Origin: Polaromonas sp. UBA5171
Lineage (GTDB): Bacteria > Pseudomonadota > Gammaproteobacteria > Burkholderiales > Burkholderiaceae_C
DNA: 48,568 bases
Reading direction: 5' to 3'
Assembly: GCA_002413395.1 (NCBI GenBank)
Contig: DHWX01000098.1
Location: forward strand, 1-48,568
Part shown: positions 8,234-16,385 of the stretch, one piece after another
How positions within the stretch are numbered: the stretch's first letter is position 1
How the letters are laid out: every line of letters begins with the position of its first letter
Made by a program: the position numbers and the translations under genes
The notes under the pieces: generated by a model
The model's database searches: none
Told to the model about the DNA's origin: nothing
Seen by the model: the letters and a program-made list of their open reading frames with translations, nothing else

Positions 8234-8833
8234 CTATGTCGCAATGAAGCGAGCCATCTGCGTTGAACTGCCGCGCAGCGGATCAGGCGGGCCGATGTCG
8301 AGGAAGGTGACCGCGTAGTGGTTCCGGTCAGCAACACCCTGCGCCCATTGCTGAAACTTTGCACGGTTCCATTCAAAGCGATGACCAGGGTGGCGCAGGC
8401 GACCAGGCGTCATGCCATGCAAGACGTTGTATTCATGGTTAGGCGTGGTGACCACTATCGTGGCGGGTCGCATGCTGCCGAACACTGCGCTCTCGACCCG
8501 GGACAGACGGCGCGGGTCAATGTGTTCAATGGTTTCCACCAAGGCCGCGGCATCGAAACCAGCATAGTCCCGGTCGGCTGCTTCAAAAGAACCATAACGC
8601 ACCTGAACCCGGTCGGCCTGATCGGGAAGGCCAAGCCCCAGCGTGAGCCGCGCTTCACGCAATGCGTGTTCATCAATGTCGATGCCAATGATGCGCTCAA
8701 ATTGGGGCTGTTGCACCAGGCGCAGCAGCAATTTGCCCGGACCACAGCCCAGATCCAGTACGCTGCGTGCGCCGCTTGCCAGCAGTTCGCGCGCCACTGT
8801 ATCCAGACGCTGCTCATGGAGCGCACTGCTCAT
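8234..8833 (-). CDS. Hen1-like RNA 3'-terminal 2'-O-methyltransferase domain protein
   Basis: A class I SAM-dependent methyltransferase of 199 residues: VLDLGCGPG binds SAM and GIDID is the acidic strand. It has the Hen1-type metal site ETIEHID plus a later RHPGHRFEW, which supply the E-x-x-E-H and His that bind the metal acting on RNA 3' ends. VVTTPNHEYNVL is also typical of the bacterial Hen1 family. Bacterial Hen1 often pairs with the RNA repair enzyme Pnkp, but no pnkp is seen here, so this is a stand-alone version. The ATG at 8833 gives MSSALHEQRLDTV directly before the SAM domain. An ATG at 8914 would add 27 residues. Its in vivo substrate is unknown. Confidence 0.78.
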   Translation of the reverse strand: MSSALHEQRLDTVARELLASGARSVLDLGCGPGKLLLRLVQQPQFERIIGIDIDEHALREARLTLGLGLPDQADRVQVRYGSFEAADRDYAGFDAAALVETIEHIDPRRLSRVESAVFGSMRPATIVVTTPNHEYNVLHGMTPGRLRHPGHRFEWNRAKFQQWAQGVADRNHYAVTFLDIGPPDPLRGSSTQMARFIAT

Positions 8834-9136
8834 GGCCTGACCTGCTGCCTCGGGCAGCCAAGGCTGGCTGCCGTGAAAAAGAACCGGCAGGTTGAGCCCC
8901 CACGGACCAGGCATGGTGTTTGCTGCCGCGCTGGCCTGGAGTCGTTGAAGTTCCGGCCCGTCATTTCTTGCATGCGGTCCATTATCCCAACGGCCCGTCG
9001 GTGTCATCCTCTGGCAGTGGCTGATTCGGCGCTTGGAATAGGTGCCTGCCGGTTTGGCGCCAGAATGGCTGCTCCGGCAGCGTGCGGGATTTGCGTAGCC
9101 TGGACTTTTTTGAAACATTTTCCTCGGAGAACCAGC

Positions 9137-10093
9137 TTGCACGCTTTCCATGCCGGCCATTTTGTTTTGCCGCTGCCGCCCGGGCATCGTTTTCCGATGG
9201 CCAAGTACCAGTTGTTGCGTGATCGCGTGGTGAACGAATTGCCGCAGGTGCAGTTGGCGCAGGCACCGTCCGCGCGCGACGGCGAACTGGCACTGGCGCA
9301 CACACCTGACTACATTGACGCCATTGCCCACGGCACGTTGTCAGCGGCGGCCCAGCGCGAAATCGGTTTTCCCTGGAGCCCGGGCATGGCCGAACGTGCG
9401 CGCCGTTCAGTGGGGGCAACCGTGACCGCGGCACGCGTGGCGCTGGGGTTGCAAGCGGGTGTACAACCTGGCGGCATTGCGGCCAATCTGGCGGGTGGCA
9501 CGCACCATGCCTATGCTCACAAGGGCGGCGGGTTCTGCGTGTTCAATGACTCGGCCGTTGCGGCCCGGCTGATGCAGGCGGAATGGGCAAGGGCATACCG
9601 CAACAATCAGCAGCCCTTGCAGGTGGCGGTGATTGACCTTGACGTGCACCAGGGCAACGGCACCGCCAGCATCTTTGCCCATGACCCCAGCGTGTTCACG
9701 CTGTCACTGCACGGACAAAAAAATTTCCCGTTTCGCAAGGAGGCCAGTGATCTGGATGTGGAACTGCCTGATGGCTGCGCCGACGCGCCATATTTGCAGG
9801 CGCTTGAGTGGGCACTGGACGAATTGGTGCGGCGCTTTGAGCCGGGACTGGTGCTGTTTCTGGCGGGTGCCGATCCCTTTGAGGGCGACCGCCTGGGGCG
9901 TCTGGCGCTGAGCTTTGACGGAATACGGGCGCGCGACCACCAGGTTTTTGACTGGGCCTGGCAGCGTCGTGTCCCGCTGGTTTTTTCGATGGCGGGTGGC
10001 TATGGTGCGAATATTGATGACACCATGCAGGTGCATATGAATACCTACCGCATTGCGCTGGAATACTGGAGGAGATGGCAGACGTGGCGCTGA
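9137..10093 (+). CDS. Histone-deacetylase-like zinc amidohydrolase (class IV type)
   Basis: A 318-residue arginase/deacetylase-fold enzyme that removes acyl groups from an unknown substrate (acetylated amines or lysines). HFVLPLPPGHRFPMAKY is the family start. The catalytic His pair is GGTHHAYA (123-124), and the zinc ligands are in DLDVHQGNG (Asp169, His171) and LAGADPFEGDRLG. The GGY motif comes near the end. The start is taken as the TTG at 9137, which has GGAGA about eight bases before it and gives the conserved N-terminus. The frame stays open far upstream, where it overlaps the Hen1 gene on the other strand, and that part is not real coding sequence. Confidence 0.87.
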   Translation: MHAFHAGHFVLPLPPGHRFPMAKYQLLRDRVVNELPQVQLAQAPSARDGELALAHTPDYIDAIAHGTLSAAAQREIGFPWSPGMAERARRSVGATVTAARVALGLQAGVQPGGIAANLAGGTHHAYAHKGGGFCVFNDSAVAARLMQAEWARAYRNNQQPLQVAVIDLDVHQGNGTASIFAHDPSVFTLSLHGQKNFPFRKEASDLDVELPDGCADAPYLQALEWALDELVRRFEPGLVLFLAGADPFEGDRLGRLALSFDGIRARDHQVFDWAWQRRVPLVFSMAGGYGANIDDTMQVHMNTYRIALEYWRRWQTWR

Positions 10094-10124
10094 GGTGTAT
10101 CGGGCGCTGGCAAAATAGCCCCTC

Positions 10125-10577
10125 ATGACGTCCATCACGCGCCCCCACGCCGAACTCCGCAGCGCCTATAAGGGCTTTTGCGCCATCAGCACACGCTGGT
10201 CTGACAACGACATTTATGGTCACGTCAACAATGTCGTGTATTACAGCTGGTTTGACACCGCCGTCAATGGCCTGCTGATTGAACGTGGCGCGCTGGACCT
10301 TCATTGCACCAGGCCCGACAGCGTGATTGGCCTGGTGGTCGAAACCCAGTGCAACTACTTTGCACCGCTGGCTTTTCCCGAGCCGGTGGTCGCCGGCATT
10401 CGCGTCGCGCGCATCGGTGCGTCCAGCGTGCGCTATGAAGTGGCGCTGTTTCCAGCCGATGAAGGCCGGTCCTGCGCGGCCAAAGGTCACTTTGTTCATG
10501 TCTATGTGGACCGCGCGACGCGCCGTCCGGTACCGTTGCCCCCACAACTTATTTCCATACTGGAGACCCTCAAGTGA
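10125..10577 (+). CDS. Acyl-CoA thioesterase, 4HBT hot-dog fold (YbgC-like)
   Basis: A 150-residue hot-dog thioesterase expected to hydrolyse acyl-CoA. WSDNDIYGHVNNVVYYSWFD contains the Asp and the HVNN signature of the 4-hydroxybenzoyl-CoA thioesterase-type active site, followed by the long central helix. The ATG at 10125 has no Shine-Dalgarno. It is preceded by CAAAAT eight bases upstream, so the transcript may be leaderless. Its stop overlaps the GTG of the nitroreductase (GTGA), which suggests coupled translation and one transcript continuing into the Liv-type transporter. Confidence 0.85.
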   Translation: MTSITRPHAELRSAYKGFCAISTRWSDNDIYGHVNNVVYYSWFDTAVNGLLIERGALDLHCTRPDSVIGLVVETQCNYFAPLAFPEPVVAGIRVARIGASSVRYEVALFPADEGRSCAAKGHFVHVYVDRATRRPVPLPPQLISILETLK

Positions 10578-11321
10578 CCCATGCTGCAACCCAGGCGCTT
10601 GCAGATCGCCATCTCGCCGACTCCGAGGCCTCCAATGCGGTTGAGCAGGCCATCGAGAGCCGCCAGTCGATACGCCAGTTTCTGCCGACGCCAGTGCCGC
10701 GCGCAAGCATTGCCCGTCTGCTGGAGGTCGCCAGCCGCGCACCCTCTGGCACCAACACCCAGCCGTGGAAGGTCTATGTGCTGCAAGGTGCCAGCAAGGA
10801 CACTCTGATGGACAAGGTTTGCCAGGCGCATGATGCCTTGCGCGACAACCCCGCGCTGGCCGCCGAGTACAAGGAAGAATACGACTACTACCCGGAAAAA
10901 TGGGTATCGCCCTACATTGACCGGCGCCGTGAAAACGGCTGGAGCTTGTATGGTCTGCTGGGGCATTGTCAAGGGCGACAAGGGCAAGATGCATTTGCAG
11001 CATCAGCGCAACTACAGGTTTTTTGACGCGCCGGTAGGCCTGATGTTCACGGTTGACCGGATCATGGGACGGGGCTCACTTCTCGACTATGGCATGTTCA
11101 TGCAAAACATCATGGTGGCAGCGCGTGGCCGTGGTCTGCACACCTGCCCACAGCAGGCGTGGAATGGATTTTCCAGAATCGTCCTGCCACATATCGGTGC
11201 TGGTGCGCAGGAAATGCTGGTTTGCGGCATGTCCCTGGGTTATGCCGATGAAACCGCGCCGGTGAATACTTTCCGCACGCCGCGCGTCAGCGTGGGCGAC
11301 TTCACCAAGTGGCTGGACTGA
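10574..11321 (+). CDS. Nitroreductase family protein, single-base frameshift
   Basis: An FMN-dependent nitroreductase-fold oxidoreductase. The first frame gives AIESRQSIRQFLPTPVPRAS and RAPSGTNTQPW (FMN-binding region) up to SLYGLLG. The second frame continues with IVKGDKGKMHLQHQRNYRFF to CGMSLGYAD. The two join cleanly if one G is removed from the run of four at 10960-10963. The protein would be about 248 residues, a normal length. As written the gene is broken: either a real lesion or a sequencing/assembly error. The GTG start at 10574 overlaps the thioesterase stop. Confidence 0.85.
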
Positions 11322-11345
11322 AGCCTGTCATGTGGGATTGACCGC

Positions 11346-13244
11346 ATGACCTTTTCCGTGGTTCAGTTGCTTGGTGGGCTGTCTTACGCCACCACGCTGT
11401 TCCTGATGGCCGCGGGGCTGACGCTGATCTTCGGGGTGACGCGCATCGTCAATTTTGCGCATGGCAGTTTCTTCATGCTGGGTGCGCTGTTCACGGCGCA
11501 CTGGGTCACCAACTGGTTTCCGTCCTGGGGCGAAAGCGCGCCGCTGTACCTGCTTGCCATGTTTTCAGGAGCTGCTTGCGCGGGATTGGCGGGAGCCCTC
11601 GCCGAATTTTTCTTGTTAAGACGGATGACTGGAGCGCCCGAACTGTATCAACTGGTGGCGACCTTCGGCTTGAGTCTGGCGCTGCATGATGCGATGCAGT
11701 GGGGTTTTGGTCCTGATGAGGTGTTTGCGCCGCGTTTTCCGGGGCTCAAGGGTTCGGTGCAAATCGATAACGAGTTCTTCCCCGAATACCAACTGGCGAT
11801 GATCGTGCTGGGTCCGCTGGTCTGGCTGGGCCTGCACTTGTTGCTTAGCCGCTCGCTGTTTGGCCAGCGGCTGCGCGCCGCCACGCAAGACCGCGCCATG
11901 CTGGCGGCCCTCGGTATCAACCCGAAGCCGCTGATGCTGGGCGCAGTGGTGCTTGGCTGCGCACTGGCGGGTTTGAGCGGCGCTCTGGTATTGCCGCGTG
12001 AGCCGGCCAATCTGCAGATGGCCATGAACGTGATTGTGGAAACTTTCGTGGTCGTCGTGACGGGCGGCCTGGGCAGCATAGGCGGCGCGTTTGTGGCGGC
12101 CCTGCTGATTGGACTGGTCCATGCCTTTGGCACCGGCCTGTTTCCGCAGGCCACGCTGGTGATTGTATTTTTAACGATGGCGTTGGTGTTGGTGTTGCGC
12201 CCGCAGGGGATCAACGGCTTGTCGGCCGCCGCGCATGAAACCGGTGGCGGCGTGCGCGGGACGGCGCAGAAGTTTCGTGGCCTTCGTCTGGGTCGCCTCT
12301 GGATGCTGGCTATTGCCGCGGCTTTTGTGCTGCTGGCCGGGTTGGCTTGGGCGGGCGGCCCTTACTGGCAAGCCTTGGCGGCCGATGCGCTGATCCTGAT
12401 GATCTTTGGCATCAGCCTGCAGGCCATGATGGCGCTGGGCGGCCTGGTGAGTTTTGGCCATGCCGCTTTTTTTGCGCTGGGTGGTTATGGCGCGGCCTTG
12501 TCGCACAGCCTTTGGGGTGCGTCGCTTCCGATGGCGCTGGCAGTGGGTTGTGCCACGACGTTGGCGGTGGCTGCCGTGTTTGGCGCTGCGGTGGTGCGCA
12601 GCGCCGGGGTCTATCTGGCCATGCTGTCGCTGGCGCTGGCGCAGGTGATCTGGGCCGGTGCCAGCCAGTGGGTTAGTCTTACCGGCGGTGACAACGGGCT
12701 GATTGGGCTCACGCTGGTCAGCAACGAAGGATGGCCGTTTTTTTATGCGCTGCTGGTGGCGCTGGTGCTGGTGGCGGTGCTGGCGCTGCGTCATCTGGGC
12801 CGTTCGGTCATGGGTGCGGCGCTGCAGGCCGGGCATGATGCTCCCTTGCGCGCTGCGGCGTCCGGGCTGCCGGTGGGCTGGCTCAAATATCGGATTTTTG
12901 TTGCAAGTGCGGTGCTCGCAGGTCTGGCGGGAGGCCTGTTTGCCGCGCACAAGGGGGCTGTGTTTCCTTCAATCGCATCAGTGTCGACTTCGGTAGACGC
13001 CTTGCTGGTGGTGCTGCTTGGCGGCGTGCACCAACTTTGGGGTGCCGTGGTGGGCGGCCTGCTACTGAACTTTGCCAGCGCCGAGCTGGGCCGCGAAGTC
13101 ACCTACTGGCGCGGCCTGCTGGGTGTGTTCATCATGCTGATCATGGTCGCCGCGCCGTCGGGTCTGTTGAGTCTGGGCGATCTGCTTGCCCGCATCGGCA
13201 GACGCTGGATGCGCGCTGACCGTGCCAGGTCAGGAGCTGGCTGA
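11346..13244 (+). CDS. Branched-chain amino acid-type ABC permease, fused LivH-LivM
   Basis: A 632-residue membrane protein in which both permeases of the HAAT (LivHM) importer are joined. The N-terminal half is LivH-like (GLTLIFGVTRIVNFAHGSFF near the start, GGLGSIGGAFVAALLIGL near 235-250). The C-terminal half, from about residue 315, is LivM-like (MALGGLVSFGHAAFFALGGYG, GGVHQLWGAVVGGLL). There are about 16-18 hydrophobic segments. It is followed by LivG (one-base overlap) and LivF, but no periplasmic binding protein is encoded here. The substrate is therefore open: HAAT systems carry branched-chain amino acids, amides, urea or aromatic acids. Confidence 0.92.
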   Translation: MTFSVVQLLGGLSYATTLFLMAAGLTLIFGVTRIVNFAHGSFFMLGALFTAHWVTNWFPSWGESAPLYLLAMFSGAACAGLAGALAEFFLLRRMTGAPELYQLVATFGLSLALHDAMQWGFGPDEVFAPRFPGLKGSVQIDNEFFPEYQLAMIVLGPLVWLGLHLLLSRSLFGQRLRAATQDRAMLAALGINPKPLMLGAVVLGCALAGLSGALVLPREPANLQMAMNVIVETFVVVVTGGLGSIGGAFVAALLIGLVHAFGTGLFPQATLVIVFLTMALVLVLRPQGINGLSAAAHETGGGVRGTAQKFRGLRLGRLWMLAIAAAFVLLAGLAWAGGPYWQALAADALILMIFGISLQAMMALGGLVSFGHAAFFALGGYGAALSHSLWGASLPMALAVGCATTLAVAAVFGAAVVRSAGVYLAMLSLALAQVIWAGASQWVSLTGGDNGLIGLTLVSNEGWPFFYALLVALVLVAVLALRHLGRSVMGAALQAGHDAPLRAAASGLPVGWLKYRIFVASAVLAGLAGGLFAAHKGAVFPSIASVSTSVDALLVVLLGGVHQLWGAVVGGLLLNFASAELGREVTYWRGLLGVFIMLIMVAAPSGLLSLGDLLARIGRRWMRADRARSGAG

Positions 13245-14002
13245 TGCTTCAGGTGCAGCAACTCGTCAGGCACTTTGGCGGCATTCGGGCCGTTGATGGG
13301 GTGAGCTTTGACGTGTCAAGGGGCGAGTGCGTCGCGCTGATCGGACCCAACGGTGCCGGAAAGTCAACTTGTTTTGCCTGCATTGCCGGCCAGCATCAGC
13401 CTACTCGTGGCCATATTGTGTGGAACGGTCAGGTGCTGGACAAACTCGCCCCGGCAGAGCGTTTGCGGCATGGCGTGGCGCGCACGTTTCAGGTGGCGCA
13501 AGTTTTTGAGGCGCTGACCGTGCTACAAAATGTGCAGCTGGCAGTACAGGCCCGAATTGGGCCAAGGGCCATTTCAGCTTTCAATTTACTGGACGGCCAG
13601 TCCCGTGAGCCGGCCTTTGCACTGCTTGAACAAACCGGCCTGCAGGTGCTGGCAGACCAGGATGCGCTGAGCCTGCCCTATGGCGCCAAAAAACGGCTGG
13701 AGCTGGCCATGGCGCTGGCGGCCAGCCCGCAGCTTTTGCTGCTCGATGAACCCGCTGCCGGTCTGGCCGAACAGGAGCGTGCCAGCCTGATGAAACTGGT
13801 CAAAACTCTCGCCGGGCAGGGCGTGGCCGTGCTCTACACCGAGCACAACATGGACGCCGTGGCGGGTGTGGCCGATCGCGTGCTGGTGCTGATTGAGGGG
13901 AAACTGGCCGCGCAGGGGTCGTTTGAGAACATCTCGCGCGACAGCATGGTGCGCAGGCTTTATCTGGGTGACAGGGTAATTGATGGGGCTGATTGTGCTT
14001 GA
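13244..14002 (+). CDS. livG: Branched-chain amino acid-type ABC transporter ATP-binding protein (LivG)
   Basis: A 252-residue ABC ATPase of the LivG branch. It has Walker A GPNGAGKST, the conserved VARTFQ segment, a signature replaced by SLPYGAKKRLELAMAL and Walker B LLLLDEPAAGL. YTEHNMDAV is the H-loop region, which in this subfamily is EHDM-like. The ATG shares one base with the permease stop and its own end overlaps livF by about 20 bases, so the genes are tightly coupled. It powers import by the fused permease in the inner membrane. Confidence 0.93.
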   Translation: MLQVQQLVRHFGGIRAVDGVSFDVSRGECVALIGPNGAGKSTCFACIAGQHQPTRGHIVWNGQVLDKLAPAERLRHGVARTFQVAQVFEALTVLQNVQLAVQARIGPRAISAFNLLDGQSREPAFALLEQTGLQVLADQDALSLPYGAKKRLELAMALAASPQLLLLDEPAAGLAEQERASLMKLVKTLAGQGVAVLYTEHNMDAVAGVADRVLVLIEGKLAAQGSFENISRDSMVRRLYLGDRVIDGADCA

Positions 14003-14645
14003 CGTGCAAAAGCTCAACGCTTTTTATGGTCCGGCGCAAGCCTTGTTTGAGGTGACGCTGCAGGTTAAGGCTGGCGAACTGGTTGTGCTGCAGGGACTCA
14101 ACGGCGCAGGCAAATCGACGCTGCTCAAGGCCTTGATGGGCCTGGAGGTCGGAACCGAAGGCCGCATCCACTATCAGGTGAACCCAACGGAATCAGGCCA
14201 GGTGGATATTCAGCGCTGGGAAACCCATCGGCGCGCGCATGTGGGCCTGGGCTACGTGCCCGAAGACCGACGACTTTTCGCTGGCCTGACGGTGCGCGAG
14301 AACCTGCGCGTTGCCGCCGGTCAGGACGCGCGTGCGCAGGAGGCGCGGGCACTCGACCTGTTTCCGGCCCTCAAGACCAAGCTCAAGCGGCCTGCCACAC
14401 AGATGAGTGGCGGTGAGCAGCAAATGCTGGCGATTGCCCGCACGCTGATGACCGGTCCGCGCGTTTTGCTGCTTGACGAACCTTGCGAAGGCATTGCGCC
14501 GGTGCTGGTGGAATCGATTCGCGATGCTTTGCTCGCGCTCAAGCGCGATGGCTTGGCCTTGCTGGTGGCGGAGCAAAACCGCTTGTTCGCAAGCCGCGCG
14601 GATCGGGTGCTGCTGCTGGTTGCGGGTAAAGTCAGGGACTCGTGA
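13983..14645 (+). CDS. livF: Branched-chain amino acid-type ABC transporter ATP-binding protein (LivF)
   Basis: A 220-residue second ATPase of the same importer. It has Walker A GLNGAGKST, the LivF-type GYVPEDRRLFAGLTVRENL, signature MSGGEQQMLAIARTL and Walker B LLLDEPCEGIAP. I use the ATG at 13983; a TTG directly before it is also possible. The start overlaps livG. No terminator is obvious after it before the FKBP gene. Confidence 0.92.
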   Translation: MGLIVLDVQKLNAFYGPAQALFEVTLQVKAGELVVLQGLNGAGKSTLLKALMGLEVGTEGRIHYQVNPTESGQVDIQRWETHRRAHVGLGYVPEDRRLFAGLTVRENLRVAAGQDARAQEARALDLFPALKTKLKRPATQMSGGEQQMLAIARTLMTGPRVLLLDEPCEGIAPVLVESIRDALLALKRDGLALLVAEQNRLFASRADRVLLLVAGKVRDS

Positions 14646-14703
14646 AAAAACCCAGTTTTTTTCTGTTTTGTTTTTACCTTGTTTTTTTCAGAAGGACATT
14701 ACC

Positions 14704-15054
14704 ATGACCACTACCACGCCATCGGGGCTGCAATACGAAGACACCGTGCTGGGCACCGGCGCCATTGCCAAGGCGGGACAAAACGTCAAGGTTCATTACA
14801 CCGGCTGGCTTTTCAATGATGGCGTGCAGGGCGCCAAGTTCGACTCCAGCAAGGACCGCGGCCAGCCCTTCGAGTTTTCGCTGGGGGCAGGGCAGGTCAT
14901 TCGCGGCTGGGACGAAGGCGTGCAGGGCATGTCGGTGGGCGGCACGCGCCGCCTGATCATTCCGGCAGCGCTGGGATACGGCGCGCGCGGCGCGGGTGGC
15001 GTGATCCCGCCCAACGCCACCTTGCTGTTCGAAGTGGACTTTCTCGGCACCTGA
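14704..15054 (+). CDS. FKBP-type peptidyl-prolyl cis-trans isomerase
   Basis: A 116-residue single-domain FKBP that speeds cis-trans proline isomerisation in protein folding. It contains VKVHYTGWLFNDG, KFDSSKDRGQPFEFSLG, VIRGWDEGVQGM and GYGARGAGGVIPPNATLLFEVDFL, the complete FKBP active-site set. It has no signal peptide, so it should be cytoplasmic. The ATG at 14704 follows GAAGGA. The T-rich stretch between livF and this gene (14646-14700) is not a clear terminator. Confidence 0.93.
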   Translation: MTTTTPSGLQYEDTVLGTGAIAKAGQNVKVHYTGWLFNDGVQGAKFDSSKDRGQPFEFSLGAGQVIRGWDEGVQGMSVGGTRRLIIPAALGYGARGAGGVIPPNATLLFEVDFLGT

Positions 15055-15100
15055 GTCAAGGCAGTTCGGTCCACCTTGCCACGGCGTTTCAAGCGTTCCC

Positions 15101-16321
15101 ATGATCATCACCAGCCTGCTCGACACTGACTTGTACAAGTTCACCATGATGCAGGTGGTGCTGCACCAGTTTCCGGGCGCCGAGGTGGAATACCGCTTCA
15201 AGTGCCGCAATGCTGGCGCCCCGGGAATTGGCGATTTGGCACCGTATGCGGACGAGATTCGCGAAGAAATTCGCGGCTTGTGCCAGTTGCATTTTCAGGA
15301 TGACGAACTGGCTTATCTCAAGGCCATGCGTTTCATCAAGAGCGACTTTGTCGATTTTCTGGGGTTGTTTCATCTCAACCAGAAATATGTGACCATCACT
15401 GCGTTGCCCTCGGGTGAGATTGAGGTCTCCATCAAGGGCCCGTGGCTGCACACCATCCTGTTTGAAATTCCGATGCTGGCCATCATCAATGAGGTCTATT
15501 TTCGCAATACGGAAAAGCGGCCTGATATCACCGAGGGCCGCAGGCGCCTGGATACAAAGATCCGGCAACTGCAAGCCGACGGCCTGTTCGAACTCAAAAT
15601 CGCCGACTACGGCACCCGTCGGCGCTTTGGCAAGGTCTGGCACGAGGAGGTGCTGCGCACCCTGATGATGAGGTTGGGCACGGGGACTGGCCAGGGAAAA
15701 GGCGCAGGCGCCTTGGGGCAACTCGCCGGGACCAGCAATGTGCTGTTTGCCATGAAGCTGGGCTTGATACCGCTGGGCACCTTGGCGCACGAGTACCTGC
15801 AGGCGTGTCAGGCGCTGGGGCCGCGGTTGCGTGACAGTCAGGTGTTCGGTTTTGAATCGTGGGCGAAGGAATATCGCGGCGATCTGGGCATTGCCTTGTC
15901 GGATGTGTATGGCATGAGTGCTTTCCTGCGCGATTTTGACCTGTACTTTTGCAAACTGTTTGACGGTGCCCGCCATGACAGTGGTGATCCGTTCCAGTGG
16001 GGTGAGCGTATGCTGGCGCACTATGTGAAAAACCGGGTTGACCCCAGAACCAAGACGCTCATCTTCAGCGATTCCCTGACCGTGCCGCGCACCATTGAGT
16101 TGTACCAGCAGTTCAGGGGGCGTTGCGATCTGGCCTTTGGCATCGGGACCAATCTGACCAACGACCTCGGTTACAAGCCGCTGCAGATTGTGATCAAGAT
16201 GGTGCGCTGCAATGGCCAGCCGGTGGCCAAGCTGTCGGACACGCCCTCGAAAGATATGTGTGACGACGAGAAGTACCTGGCTTACCTGCGTCAGGTTTTT
16301 GATATCCCGACTGCGGCATGA
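15101..16321 (+). CDS. pncB: Nicotinate phosphoribosyltransferase
   Basis: A 406-residue enzyme that makes nicotinate mononucleotide from nicotinate, PRPP and ATP in NAD salvage. It starts MIITSLLDTDLYKFTMMQ, the family hallmark. It contains GTSNVLFAMKLGLIPLGT and the phosphorylated-His segment RHDSGDPFQWGE, then FGIGTNLTNDLG near the phosphate site. Length and motifs match full-length bacterial PncB. A long reading frame on the opposite strand is only a shadow. Confidence 0.95.
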   Translation: MIITSLLDTDLYKFTMMQVVLHQFPGAEVEYRFKCRNAGAPGIGDLAPYADEIREEIRGLCQLHFQDDELAYLKAMRFIKSDFVDFLGLFHLNQKYVTITALPSGEIEVSIKGPWLHTILFEIPMLAIINEVYFRNTEKRPDITEGRRRLDTKIRQLQADGLFELKIADYGTRRRFGKVWHEEVLRTLMMRLGTGTGQGKGAGALGQLAGTSNVLFAMKLGLIPLGTLAHEYLQACQALGPRLRDSQVFGFESWAKEYRGDLGIALSDVYGMSAFLRDFDLYFCKLFDGARHDSGDPFQWGERMLAHYVKNRVDPRTKTLIFSDSLTVPRTIELYQQFRGRCDLAFGIGTNLTNDLGYKPLQIVIKMVRCNGQPVAKLSDTPSKDMCDDEKYLAYLRQVFDIPTAA

Positions 16322-16385
16322 TTCACCGGCCCGATAATGACGCACTGCGTGCGCCGCCGGTGCGCGCGCAACATGGAGACAAAAA

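Noticed and set aside
9696..11003. A 435-codon minus-strand frame across the deacetylase, thioesterase and nitroreductase genes
   Set aside because: It overlaps three genes with clear motifs and has no family features of its own.
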